Shown: positions 34,760 to 43,010, counted from the stretch's first letter. The stretch is 50,004 nucleotides of DNA from JBFMEX01 sp040752215 (GCA_040752215.1 JBFMEX010000009.1:1-50004), one strand, 5' to 3'. Numbers and translations: made by a program. The notes: generated by a model from the sequence alone, not told the origin.

Positions 34760-35260
34760 ATGGACGCAACCGAGGACCTGACGTCGTCGGTCGAGATGTT
34801 TCTCAGCTATGCGATAAAGCTCGAGGAGGAAGCCACCTTGCGGTTCGGTCAACTTGCCGATGCGATGGACGCCGCAGGCAACCGCGAGGTCGGCAAGCTG
34901 TTTCGCAAGCTCTCCGACTATTCGCGCATGCATCTCGCCGAGGCCAGAGCACGGGCCGGGTTTCGCGAGGTTCCCGTGCTTCTCCCGACGGAATACCAGT
35001 GGCCCGAGCTCGAGAGCCCGGAGACGGCGGCTATCTGGGCGACCGATCCGCTCATCGCCTACGACGAGGCCATGGAGATCGCGCTGGAGAGCGAGAAGCG
35101 CGGCCACGCCTTCTACAAGAAGGTCCACGACGAGGCGAGCAACCCGGAGATCCGGACACTCGCGAAGGAGTTTGTCGAGGAGGAAGCCGAGCACGTCATG
35201 TGGCTCGAGAACTGGATCGCCGACGCCGAGAAGCGTCCCGTGAGATACGAGAAGACGTAG
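34760..35260 (+). CDS. Ferritin-like (rubrerythrin-type) protein
   Basis: The 166-residue four-helix protein has di-iron ligand motifs: LEEEATLRF in helix 1, MHLAEA in helix 2, ALESEKRGHAFY in helix 3 and EEEAEHVMWLENW in helix 4. It lacks the rubredoxin domain of full rubrerythrin. Such proteins reduce peroxide or store iron. GAGGAGG lies shortly before the ATG. It follows the FeSII-like gene by 33 bases. Confidence 0.83.
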   Translation: MDATEDLTSSVEMFLSYAIKLEEEATLRFGQLADAMDAAGNREVGKLFRKLSDYSRMHLAEARARAGFREVPVLLPTEYQWPELESPETAAIWATDPLIAYDEAMEIALESEKRGHAFYKKVHDEASNPEIRTLAKEFVEEEAEHVMWLENWIADAEKRPVRYEKT

Positions 35261-35348
35261 ACCTCGTCACGACCGGGCGGGAGACCCGACCAGCCCGGCC
35301 AGCGACACAATCGAGATGCGCACGAACACAACAAGAGGAGATGATCTC

Positions 35349-35903
35349 ATGCTCGGCATCGGCGATAAGCTACCGGCCTTCACCATCACCGGCGTGAAGC
35401 CGGGCTTCAACCATCACGAGGAGAAGGGCCAGAGTGCCTTCGAAGCGCTGACGGAGGCCAGCTTCCCCGGAAAGTGGAAGATCCTCTTCTTCTATCCCAA
35501 GGACTTCACGTTCGTCTGCCCGACGGAGATCGCGGAGTTCGCTCGGCTCGCTGGCGACTTCGCCGACCGCGACGCCGTCGTGCTCGGCGGCTCGACCGAC
35601 AACGAGTTCGTGAAGCTTGCCTGGCGCCGTGCCCACAAGGATCTCGACAAGCTGCCGATCTGGCAGTTCGCCGACACGAACGGCTCGCTCGTCGACGGCC
35701 TCGGCATTCGCGCGCCCGAGGGAGTCGCCTACCGCGTCACGGTCATCGTCGATCCGCACAACGTCATCCAGCACGTCTATGGGACCAACCTGAACGTCGG
35801 CCGTGCGCCGGCGGACACCTTGCGCGTGCTCGATGCGCTGCAGACCGATGAGCTCTGCCCGTGCAACCGCGAGGTTGGCGGCGCGACCCTCCAGGCAGCC
35901 TGA
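35349..35903 (+). CDS. ahpC: AhpC-type peroxiredoxin
   Basis: The 184-residue enzyme has the peroxidatic Cys57 in FTFVCPTE and two C-terminal cysteines (Cys170, Cys172 in ELCPCNRE). The three-cysteine layout resembles the mycobacterial AhpC that is reduced by AhpD rather than AhpF. The partner AhpD is the next gene. GAGGAG lies 8 bases before the ATG. It removes hydroperoxides in the cytoplasm. Confidence 0.92.
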   Translation: MLGIGDKLPAFTITGVKPGFNHHEEKGQSAFEALTEASFPGKWKILFFYPKDFTFVCPTEIAEFARLAGDFADRDAVVLGGSTDNEFVKLAWRRAHKDLDKLPIWQFADTNGSLVDGLGIRAPEGVAYRVTVIVDPHNVIQHVYGTNLNVGRAPADTLRVLDALQTDELCPCNREVGGATLQAA

Positions 35904-35919
35904 TGGGATGGGGCTTCCG

Positions 35920-36471
35920 ATGACGATCGAGGCACTGAAGACTGCGATTCCGGATTTCGCCAAGGACGTCCGGCTCAACCTGTCAGCACTCGCTCGGGAG
36001 GACAAGCTCGACGAGCAGCAACGTTTCGGCCTGTTGCTCGCCGCGGCGCTGGCAACGCGCAACCCTCGCGTCGTCGCGGCGATGGAAGCGGAGGTCCGCG
36101 CACGTCTTTCGCCGGCTGCGCTCGACGCGGCGCGCGCTGCGGCCAGCATCATGGCGATGAATAACGTCTACTACCGCTTCCTACATCTCGCGTCCAACAA
36201 GGACTACGCAACGCTACCCGCGCGGCTGCGCATGAACGTGCTGGCCAATCCGGGCGTGCCGAGGGTGGACTTCGAGCTTTGGTCGCTCGCCGTCTCGGCG
36301 ATCAACGGCTGCGGATCATGCATCGACGCGCATGAGAAGGTTCTGCGCGAGTCCGGCGTCGCGATCGAGGCCATTCAGACCGCTATCCGCATGGCGGCCA
36401 TCGTGCAATCCGTTGCCGTCGCCTTGGAAGCAGCAACGCCGTCCTCAGACCCAGCCGAAATCGCAGCATGA
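35920..36471 (+). CDS. ahpD: AhpD alkylhydroperoxidase / AhpC reductant
   Basis: The 183-residue protein has the active-site set Cys131, Cys134 and His138 in NGCGSCIDAHEKV, as in mycobacterial AhpD (130, 133, 137). The helical domain and length also fit. It passes electrons to AhpC. The ATG at 35920 is chosen because the conserved MTIEALK begins there; it is 17 bases after ahpC. Confidence 0.92.
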   Translation: MTIEALKTAIPDFAKDVRLNLSALAREDKLDEQQRFGLLLAAALATRNPRVVAAMEAEVRARLSPAALDAARAAASIMAMNNVYYRFLHLASNKDYATLPARLRMNVLANPGVPRVDFELWSLAVSAINGCGSCIDAHEKVLRESGVAIEAIQTAIRMAAIVQSVAVALEAATPSSDPAEIAA

Positions 36472-36484
36472 CAGGAGAGCTTGC

Positions 36485-37297
36485 ATGCTTTGTTTGTCGC
36501 CCACGGGGCTCCTCTTCACGCTTCTGCTGGCGCTGTCGCAGCTTGTGCTCGCGCCCGCATCTCGTGCCGAGGATAAGCCGATCATCGTCTTTGCGGCGGC
36601 GAGCCTGAAGAACGCGCTCGATGACGTGGCCGCTCGGTACGAGAGCGCGAGCGGCCGCCGCGTCGCCGTTTCCTACGCAGCATCGTCCGTGCTGGCCAAG
36701 CAGATCCTGGCCGGCGCCCCGGCGCAGGTCTTCATTTCTGCCGACCAGGACTGGATGGACTATCTCGAGAAGAACGCGGCCATCGTGCCGGTCACGCGGC
36801 GACCGCTGCTCGGCAACGCCCTCGTTCTGGTGGCACCGAAGGAGTCGACGGTACAGACGATCTTGCGCCCGGGCGCGAACCTGACGCCGCTGCTCGCCGG
36901 TGGCCGCCTCGCCGTCGCCGAGACGTCGTCGGTGCCGGCCGGAAAATACGCCAAGGCCGCGCTTGCGCATTTGGGAATGTGGGAGTCACTACAGGGACAT
37001 CTCGCGCAGGCCTCCGACGTGCGCGCCGCGCTCGCGCTTGTCGCACGAGGCGAAGCTCCGCTCGGCATCGTCTATGCCTCCGATGCCGCCGCGGAGCCGT
37101 CGGTGCGAGTGATCGGGACATTTCCGGCCGATTCTCATCCCCCCATCGTCTATCCCGTCGCATGGACACGCGAAGTCCGAGATGAGGCTGCCACGTCGTT
37201 CATGACCTTTCTTTCGAGCGGCACGGCCGGCGCAGTCTTCGGCCGCCACGGCTTCAGGAGCTTGACGTGCGCCGACGATTGCCGCCACACGAACTGA
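36485..37297 (+). CDS. modA: Molybdate-binding periplasmic protein ModA
   Basis: The 270-residue protein has a signal peptide (LLFTLLLALSQLVLAPASRA) and the ModA core IIVFAAASLKNALDDVAARY, AQVFISADQDWMDYLEK and ETSSVPAGKYAKAAL. It captures molybdate for the nitrogenase cofactor. AGGAG precedes the ATG, 14 bases after the ahpD stop, so it is co-transcribed with the protection genes. Confidence 0.94.
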   Translation: MLCLSPTGLLFTLLLALSQLVLAPASRAEDKPIIVFAAASLKNALDDVAARYESASGRRVAVSYAASSVLAKQILAGAPAQVFISADQDWMDYLEKNAAIVPVTRRPLLGNALVLVAPKESTVQTILRPGANLTPLLAGGRLAVAETSSVPAGKYAKAALAHLGMWESLQGHLAQASDVRAALALVARGEAPLGIVYASDAAAEPSVRVIGTFPADSHPPIVYPVAWTREVRDEAATSFMTFLSSGTAGAVFGRHGFRSLTCADDCRHTN

Positions 37298-37310
37298 ACG
37301 GAGCGCGGAA

Positions 37311-37994
37311 ATGTTGACGCCAGAGGAAATGGATGCCCTGCAACTCAGTCTGAAGGTGGCATTCTGTGCGACCCTGATCAGCATTCCGTTTGCCATAGCG
37401 GCCGCATTCGCGTTGTCGAGGCTGCGCTTCCCTGGCCGCTCACTCTTGGATAGCGCAGTTCACCTGCCGCTCGTTCTTCCGCCCGTGGTGACGGGCTATC
37501 TTCTCCTGCTCACGTTCGGACGGCGCGGGCCGGTGGGGCAGTTGCTCGAAGCACATTTCGGTATCGTGCTTTCGTTCCGCTGGACCGGGGCGGTTCTGGC
37601 TGCGGCGATCATGGGCTTTCCTCTGCTGGTGCGCTCCGTGCGCCTGTCCATGGAGGCGGTTGACCGTCGCTATGAGCAAGCGGCGGGTTCGCTCGGTGCC
37701 AGCCCGCTGTGGGTCTTTCTCACGGTCACTTTGCCGCTGACGCTGCCGGGCATCATTGCCGGTGCGATTCTCGCCTTTGCCAAGGCCCTCGGAGAGTTCG
37801 GCGCAACCATCACGTTCGTATCGGCCATCCCCGGGGAAACCAGAACGATACCTGCCGCGATCTACGGCTACGTGCAGACGCCGGGCGCCGATGGCAGCGC
37901 CATGCGCCTCGCAGTGCTGGCCGCTCTCGTGTCGATCGTCGCACTGGCTGCTTCGGAGGCGATGGCACGGCGCATGTCGCTTCGAGGAGCCTGA
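37311..37994 (+). CDS. modB: Molybdate ABC transporter permease ModB
   Basis: The 227-residue inner-membrane protein has five to six membrane helices and the permease EAA motif SLGASPLWVFLTVTLPLTLP. It forms the channel of ModABC and is 13 bases behind modA. Confidence 0.94.
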   Translation: MLTPEEMDALQLSLKVAFCATLISIPFAIAAAFALSRLRFPGRSLLDSAVHLPLVLPPVVTGYLLLLTFGRRGPVGQLLEAHFGIVLSFRWTGAVLAAAIMGFPLLVRSVRLSMEAVDRRYEQAAGSLGASPLWVFLTVTLPLTLPGIIAGAILAFAKALGEFGATITFVSAIPGETRTIPAAIYGYVQTPGADGSAMRLAVLAALVSIVALAASEAMARRMSLRGA

Positions 37995-37996
37995 CC

Positions 37997-38755
37997 ATGC
38001 GTCTCGACATCGAGATCCAGCATGGCTTTGCCAATCGCACGTCCTCGGGCGCTGCCCCCTTCACCGTTGATGTCAGTCTCAGCCTCGATGCCCGCGCGGT
38101 GGCGCTGGTCGGCCCCTCGGGTTCGGGGAAGACAACGATCCTCAATGCAGTGGTGGGCGTCTTCCGGCCCGGCCACGGTCGCATCGCCCTCGACGACATC
38201 GTCCTCCTCGACACGGCACGCAGGATCAACGTCAGTCAATCGCGCCGGCGGATCGGCTACGTCTTCCAGGACGGCCGCCTGTTCCCGCATCTCACTGTGC
38301 GTCGCAATCTCCTCTATGGACGCTGGTTCTCGCCGCGACTGGAGCAAGGGCTCGGACTCGACGACGTCGTCGCCCTCCTCGGCATCGGGCACCTCATGGA
38401 CCGGCGTCCAGACGCCCTCTCGGGCGGCGAGAAGCAGAGGGTCGCGATCGGGCGCGCCTTGCTCGCGAAACCGCGGCTCCTGCTCATGGATGAACCTTTG
38501 GCGGCACTCGATTTGGAGCGTCGCGCACAAATTCTGCCGCTGATCGAACGTTTGAGAGACGAGCTCGCGCTGCCCATCGTGCTCGTCAGCCACGATCCGA
38601 TCGAGGTGGCGCGCATAGCGACCAGTACGGTCGAACTGAGGAATGGGCGTGTCAGTGCCGTACACAGCGCTCCGAGTGCGAAGCCTGTGAAGCGTGCCGT
38701 GGGTTCGGCTGACGTCATCCCTCTCGCTGCGTCCTTCCGCCGATCCGCGCGTTAG
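37997..38755 (+). CDS. modC: Molybdate ABC transporter ATPase ModC, short form
   Basis: The 252-residue ATPase has Walker A GPSGSGKT, signature LSGGEKQR, Walker B LLLMDEPLAALD and the switch His in VLVSHDP. Typical ModC is about 350 residues with a C-terminal Mop/TOBE domain; here only about 25 residues follow the ATPase core, so that molybdate-sensing domain is absent. It starts almost on the modB stop. It powers uptake. Confidence 0.92.
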   Translation: MRLDIEIQHGFANRTSSGAAPFTVDVSLSLDARAVALVGPSGSGKTTILNAVVGVFRPGHGRIALDDIVLLDTARRINVSQSRRRIGYVFQDGRLFPHLTVRRNLLYGRWFSPRLEQGLGLDDVVALLGIGHLMDRRPDALSGGEKQRVAIGRALLAKPRLLLMDEPLAALDLERRAQILPLIERLRDELALPIVLVSHDPIEVARIATSTVELRNGRVSAVHSAPSAKPVKRAVGSADVIPLAASFRRSAR

Positions 38756-38813
38756 GGTGCGACCGGTTGAGATGGCCGCCGAGCCCTGACATCGAGAGCG
38801 TGAATCGCACCCT
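38754..38813. repeat. 60-bp segment with 9-bp terminal inverted repeats
   Basis: AGGGTGCGA (38754-38762) and TCGCACCCT (38805-38813) are perfect inverted copies 42 bases apart, just after modC. The right arm is part of the 24-bp repeat shared with the nifA stop. It may be a hairpin terminator or a small mobile-element remnant; there is no U-tract. Confidence 0.5.
38790..38813. repeat. 24-bp dispersed repeat, copy 2 (after modC)
   Basis: The minus strand reads AGGGTGCGATTCACGCTCTC then GATG. It matches copy 1 at 32176-32199 at 22 of 24 bases in the same orientation. Together the copies bracket the nifA-to-modC segment. Confidence 0.6.
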
Positions 38814-39052
38814 GAGGTTCCCCGCCCGACGGAGGGTTCCAGTGCGCGGACAAATCAGTCATGGCACGGGGCATGAGACGCAATGACATCTGCCTCCATG
38901 TGAGCCCTGCGAACCGCGCGACGCTCGAAGCGATCTCCAAACATCGCCCTCTGTATCGCAGGGAACATCGCATCGGCTTCCGATATGCGAGGACGAGCCC
39001 ACCCGGCACCTCATCATCATTCGATAGCGACACAACAAGGGAGACTGTTGCC

Positions 39053-39253
39053 ATGACGACCGTGGCCAATGTCAACGACACGACCTCCACCAACGAGATG
39101 CGCGCGCTGAGCATGGACGAGATCGACGCCGTCGGCGGCGGCATGATCGCCGCCGGCGTCGCAGTCGGAGCACTCGTCGCCTACCTCGGCCTGCACACCG
39201 CCGTCGAGCACTACATCCTGACCTCCCAGGAGCGCTGGTACGCGGCGCGCTGA
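39053..39253 (+). CDS. Double-glycine leader peptide (bacteriocin-like)
   Basis: The 66-residue peptide has a hydrophilic leader ending LSMDEIDAVGGG, the form cleaved by C39-peptidase ABC exporters. A core of about 36 residues follows, with a hydrophobic helix (MIAAGVAVGALVAYLGL) and a charged tail (SQERWYAAR). AAGGGAG precedes the ATG. An upstream in-frame extension exists but lacks this character. No exporter or immunity gene is in the window. Bacteriocin or signalling function is inferred only from the leader. Confidence 0.6.
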   Translation: MTTVANVNDTTSTNEMRALSMDEIDAVGGGMIAAGVAVGALVAYLGLHTAVEHYILTSQERWYAAR

Positions 39254-39286
39254 CGGCGCCATCGAGACGCGCTCACGAACGACGAA

Positions 39287-39310
39287 GGGCGGAGACGCAA
39301 GTCTCCGCCC
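39287..39310. terminator. Strong hairpin between convergent genes
   Basis: GGGCGGAGAC, a GCAA tetraloop and GTCTCCGCCC form a perfect 10-bp stem between the peptide gene (plus) and rlpA (minus). The position suggests a bidirectional terminator, though no U-tract follows. Confidence 0.7.
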
Positions 39311-39336
39311 CCCGCCTCGAGGTCGAATTGGCCCTC

Positions 39337-39897
39337 TTACTTTCCGAGCACCGCGACTTGCACGCGGGCGACACCCTGACCCTTCATGCCGATGGCACCG
39401 GCCGCCGCGCTGGAGAGATCGATGATCCGGCCCTTGACGTAGGGACCGCGGTCATTGATCGTCACCGTCACCGACTTGCCGTTGCCCATGTGCGTGACCC
39501 GCACCTTGGTGCCGAACGGCAACGTCTTATGGGCAGCCGTCATGGCGTTCGGGTTGAACCAGCCGCCGGAGGCCACCTTTTGCGGCTGCCAGTAGTAGGA
39601 GGCGACGCCCGAGTAGACCGGGCCGCCGTATGACACCGATCCGCCGGCTGCATAGGACGACGTCTTCTTGGCCTTCTTGGCCTGCGGGTAGGCCGGCTCG
39701 TAGGCGTAGCTGTAGGTGGCCGACGCGGCCTTCTTGGCCTTCTGGGCGGCGGCCGGATTGGCTGCCTTAGTCGGGGCGCGGGCGTCGCCGCACACCCAGT
39801 CCGCGCCCATGCACTCCCAATGTGTGGCCTCCGCGGTGCGCGGGCCGACCAGGACGGCGGTCACAGCCGCCAGCGCTGCGAGCAGAAAGGTTCGCAT
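39337..39897 (-). CDS. RlpA-like double-psi beta-barrel protein
   Basis: The 186-residue exported protein starts MRTFLLAALAAVTAVLVGPR with a signal peptide. It has a low-complexity Lys/Ala/Tyr linker, then an RlpA/expansin domain (GVASYYWQPQKVASGGWFNP, LPFGTKVRVTHMGNGKSVTV, NDRGPYVKGRIIDLSSAAA). RlpA proteins act on denuded peptidoglycan at the septum. No lipobox cysteine and no SPOR domain are present, so it is not a classical lipoprotein RlpA. Confidence 0.87.
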   Translation of the reverse strand: MRTFLLAALAAVTAVLVGPRTAEATHWECMGADWVCGDARAPTKAANPAAAQKAKKAASATYSYAYEPAYPQAKKAKKTSSYAAGGSVSYGGPVYSGVASYYWQPQKVASGGWFNPNAMTAAHKTLPFGTKVRVTHMGNGKSVTVTINDRGPYVKGRIIDLSSAAAGAIGMKGQGVARVQVAVLGK

Positions 39898-40315
39898 GTC
39901 GAAAACTCCATCCCGGGGTGGCGTTACTGCGGCGCACAAGATCTGCCCGTCCGACCGGCACAACGAGCCCTCTCGGGGCGCCGGCTCCGTCAGCACGGCG
40001 GCTGAACGCGATGGCAGCAGATGCCCTTATTGAACTTGCGCGATGGATCCCACAGCAGAACACCAGAACCTGTTCTGCCTCCCCAATTTTCGATTGGCCG
40101 TTCTGGCGTGCGGACGGAAGCATCCGAGGTCGCGGGCGTCAACGCGCGAATTGCGACCGCAATTTCGCCCAATTTCATAACAAGTTGAAAATGTGTACTA
40201 TTTTGACTTCACAACCATTGGTCTAGCGACCTCGCGTCGCACGCGCGACACTCTGCCCGTGCACAGATCATGCTGCGACACGGAAGGAAGCCATTCTATC
40301 CGGCCACTGATCGGC
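39898..40315. other. Intergenic region upstream of rlpA
   Basis: About 420 bp hold no supported gene. An AT-richer stretch around 40180-40215 could contain the rlpA promoter, but no hexamer pair is clear enough to place. Confidence 0.4.
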
Positions 40316-40519
40316 CTACTGGAATGCGGTGCCCGGCCGCATGCCGACTGCCTTCAGGATCTTGGCCAGCGGACAGAACCCGGTGAACGCCGCCTGCAGC
40401 AGGTTGAGGCCGACGAACGTCGGCACCGCCAGCCAGTAGGGGTGGGCGTAGAAGCCGAGCGCGGTTCCCACCAACACCACCAAGCCGGCGAACGCCATCA
40501 CCATCCGGTCGATATTCAT
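40316..40519 (-). CDS. DUF2892 (YgaP-type) membrane protein
   Basis: The 67-residue protein starts MNIDRMVMAFAGLVVLVGTA, has two membrane helices and the GFCPLAKILKAVGMR motif of DUF2892, the membrane part of rhodaneses such as YgaP. It is divergent from a rhodanese-ChrB gene 232 bp away. Function as an anchor or sulfur-related partner is inferred. Confidence 0.82.
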   Translation of the reverse strand: MNIDRMVMAFAGLVVLVGTALGFYAHPYWLAVPTFVGLNLLQAAFTGFCPLAKILKAVGMRPGTAFQ

Positions 40520-40751
40520 GCCCTTATCTCCCCATCGAGCCGCCGCCGGAGTGGCCGCACGGCGAAGCGCATCCACGAATTCGAACGCCTGCACATTCTC
40601 ATAGTCCAAACCGCACCGCATGCGAAGTGACACGCGGACACACGCTTGCCAAGGCGTCGGCCATCTTCTACCAATGCGGCACCGGGGCCGTCGGCCGCCC
40701 CGCCAGGCCCAGCGCCCAAGCGCCGCTATCCTCGCATGGGGAGGCTTTGCT

Positions 40752-41555
40752 TTGGGCGAGTTCAAGATCAGCATCGACGAGTTGAAGCGCACGATCGGCA
40801 CCGCGATTGCGCCGCGCGTGATCGACGTGCGCAGACGTGCAGCATTCGAGGAGTCCGACCGCGCTCTGCCGACCGCCGAGTGGCGCGACGCCGCGGAGGC
40901 GGAGGTGTGGGCCGCCCACCTCGCGAGCGACCGCCCGATCGTCGTCTATTGCGCGCATGGAGCCGGCGTCAGCCAGTCGGCCGCGGCAGCACTGAGAGCA
41001 GCCGGACACGCGGCGCAGGCGCTCGCGGGCGGCTATGAGGGGTGGCGCGGCGCGGGAGGACCAACCGTTCTCAATTCGGCGGTCACGGGTCGACCCTCCC
41101 GGTGGGTGACACGGACGCGCCCCAAGATCGACCGCATCGCCTGCCCTTGGCTGATCCGCCGGTTCGTCGACCGCGACGCGCGCTTCTACTTCGTCGAGCC
41201 CGATCAGGTGACATCGGCCGCCCAGATGCTTGGCGCCATACCCTACGACGTCGAGGGCGTCGAGCTCTCGCACGAGGGCGAGCTGTGCACCTTCGACATT
41301 CTGCTGCGCCACTTCGGCCTCGACGATCCCGCGCTGCTCAATCTCGCGCCGATCGTGCGCGGCGCCGACACGGCACGCCTCGACCTCGCTCCGGAAGCCG
41401 CCGGCCTGCTGGCGGTTTCGCTCGGGATCTCGTCACTCGCGGGCGCCGACGATCATTACGCCTTGGAGCGTGGCTTTGCGATCTACGATGCGCTACTGGC
41501 TTGGCGCCGATTTGCCGTGAGCGAGCGTCACAACTGGCCGGCGAGAGCGCGTTGA
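40752..41555 (+). CDS. Rhodanese-ChrB fusion protein
   Basis: The 267-residue protein has an N-terminal rhodanese domain (about 5-110) with the active-site Cys67 in VVYCAHGAGVSQ, and a C-terminal ChrB domain (about 125-260, RPKIDRIACPWLIRRFVDRD). ChrB proteins regulate or support chromate resistance. A TTG start at 40752 is preferred because GGGGAGG lies 7 bases before it and the domain begins there. It is followed by chrA after 8 bases. Confidence 0.82.
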   Translation: MGEFKISIDELKRTIGTAIAPRVIDVRRRAAFEESDRALPTAEWRDAAEAEVWAAHLASDRPIVVYCAHGAGVSQSAAAALRAAGHAAQALAGGYEGWRGAGGPTVLNSAVTGRPSRWVTRTRPKIDRIACPWLIRRFVDRDARFYFVEPDQVTSAAQMLGAIPYDVEGVELSHEGELCTFDILLRHFGLDDPALLNLAPIVRGADTARLDLAPEAAGLLAVSLGISSLAGADDHYALERGFAIYDALLAWRRFAVSERHNWPARAR

Positions 41556-41563
41556 GGGCCCCG

Positions 41564-42886
41564 ATGAGCACGACCACACGTACCTCCGGGCCACCGGCCG
41601 TCAGCTTCCCCGAGGCGCTTCGCGTGTGGGCCAGGATCGGCCTCCTTTCGTTCGGCGGCCCCGCCGGGCAGATCGCGCTGATGCACCGCATACTGGTCGA
41701 CGAGCGGCGCTGGATCGACGAGAAGAGCTTTCTCTCGGCGCTCAACTTCTGCATGCTGCTGCCGGGACCCGAGGCGATGCAGCTCGCCACCTACGTCGGC
41801 TGGCGCAAGCACGGAACCGCCGGCGGGCTGGCCGCTGGTCTCCTGTTCGTGGTGCCGGGCGCCCTCTTCATGCTGCTGCTGGCGCTCGGCTACATCGCCT
41901 TCGGCAGGGCGCCGCTGGCCGAGGCGCTGTTCTTCGGTGTGAAGGCCGCCGTGTTGGCGATCGTCGTCGAGGCGCTGCTCAGGATCGCACGCCGAGCGCT
42001 GAAGACCAATGCCGACTTGTGGATCGCCGCGGCGGCATTCGTGGCGATCTTCCTGCTCGCGATCCCGTTCCCGATCATCGTCGCCGCCGCGGCGCTGGTC
42101 GGCTTCCTGCTGCAAAGGGCAGCGCCTTCCGCCGGCCAGGCAGCATCGGAGGCAACTGTCGCCGGCGCGCCGGTCGACGCCTGGTCCACGCTCCGCACTG
42201 CCACGCTGTGGCTGGCGATCTGGATCGTGCCGTTGGCACTCGTAGCAGCCATCCTCGGCACCGATCACGTTCTGGCCCAGCTTGCCTGGTTCTTCTCCAA
42301 GCTGGCGGTGGTCACGTTCGGCGGCGCCTACGCCGTGCTCGCCTACATGGCGCAGGACGTCGTCGAGGGCTATCGCTGGCTCGAGCCCGGCCAGATGCTC
42401 GACGCCCTCGGCCTCGCCGAGACGACACCGGGGCCGCTGATCCTCGTCACCGAGTTCGTCGGCGCATTGGCCGCCAGCTTCCACAATGGTGGCAACGCTT
42501 ACCTGATGGCCGTTCTCGGCGCGCTCGTGGCGCTGTGGGCCACCTTCGCCCCCTGCTTCCTGTGGATCTTCGCCGGCGCGCCCTATGTCGAGCGCCTCAA
42601 TCGCGCGCCACGGCTATCGGCAGCGTTGAAGGGCGTGACCGCCGCCGTGGTCGGCGTGATCCTCAACTTGACGGTCTGGTTCGCGCTGCACGTCCTGTTC
42701 GCATCGGTGTCGGAGCGTCATGCCGGCCCGCTTCGCCTGCTGATCCCCGATCCCGCGACGGTCAGCATCCCGACGCTGCTGCTCGCGGTGCTGGCCATGG
42801 TGCTGATCTTCGCGCTGCACCGCGGCATCGTCACCACGCTGGCGATCTGCGGCGGCCTCGCGCTCGCCTGGCACGCGCTGGCATAG
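41564..42886 (+). CDS. chrA: Chromate efflux transporter ChrA
   Basis: The 440-residue membrane protein has two homologous halves, each opening with the CHR motif (GLLSFGGPAGQIALMHRILV and AVVTFGGAYAVLAYMAQDVV) and PGP segments (LLPGPEAMQLATYVG, TTPGPLILVTEFVG). It exports chromate. It is co-transcribed with the rhodanese-ChrB gene. Confidence 0.93.
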   Translation: MSTTTRTSGPPAVSFPEALRVWARIGLLSFGGPAGQIALMHRILVDERRWIDEKSFLSALNFCMLLPGPEAMQLATYVGWRKHGTAGGLAAGLLFVVPGALFMLLLALGYIAFGRAPLAEALFFGVKAAVLAIVVEALLRIARRALKTNADLWIAAAAFVAIFLLAIPFPIIVAAAALVGFLLQRAAPSAGQAASEATVAGAPVDAWSTLRTATLWLAIWIVPLALVAAILGTDHVLAQLAWFFSKLAVVTFGGAYAVLAYMAQDVVEGYRWLEPGQMLDALGLAETTPGPLILVTEFVGALAASFHNGGNAYLMAVLGALVALWATFAPCFLWIFAGAPYVERLNRAPRLSAALKGVTAAVVGVILNLTVWFALHVLFASVSERHAGPLRLLIPDPATVSIPTLLLAVLAMVLIFALHRGIVTTLAICGGLALAWHALA

Positions 42887-43010
42887 ACGATGCGCGCCGG
42901 CGCCCGGCAGCAGTGCCAAGACACGGCGGCGCCGACACGACGAGGGCCGCAGGCGGGTAGCGCCGGCGGCCCGATGGGCGATCGATGGCGGCAGCGGGCC
43001 GGCGATGGGC

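Noticed and set aside
38862..38877. Possible sigma-54 promoter (TGGCAC) before the double-glycine peptide
   Set aside because: The -12 position reads GA instead of the essential GC and no TGT-N10-ACA site was found upstream.
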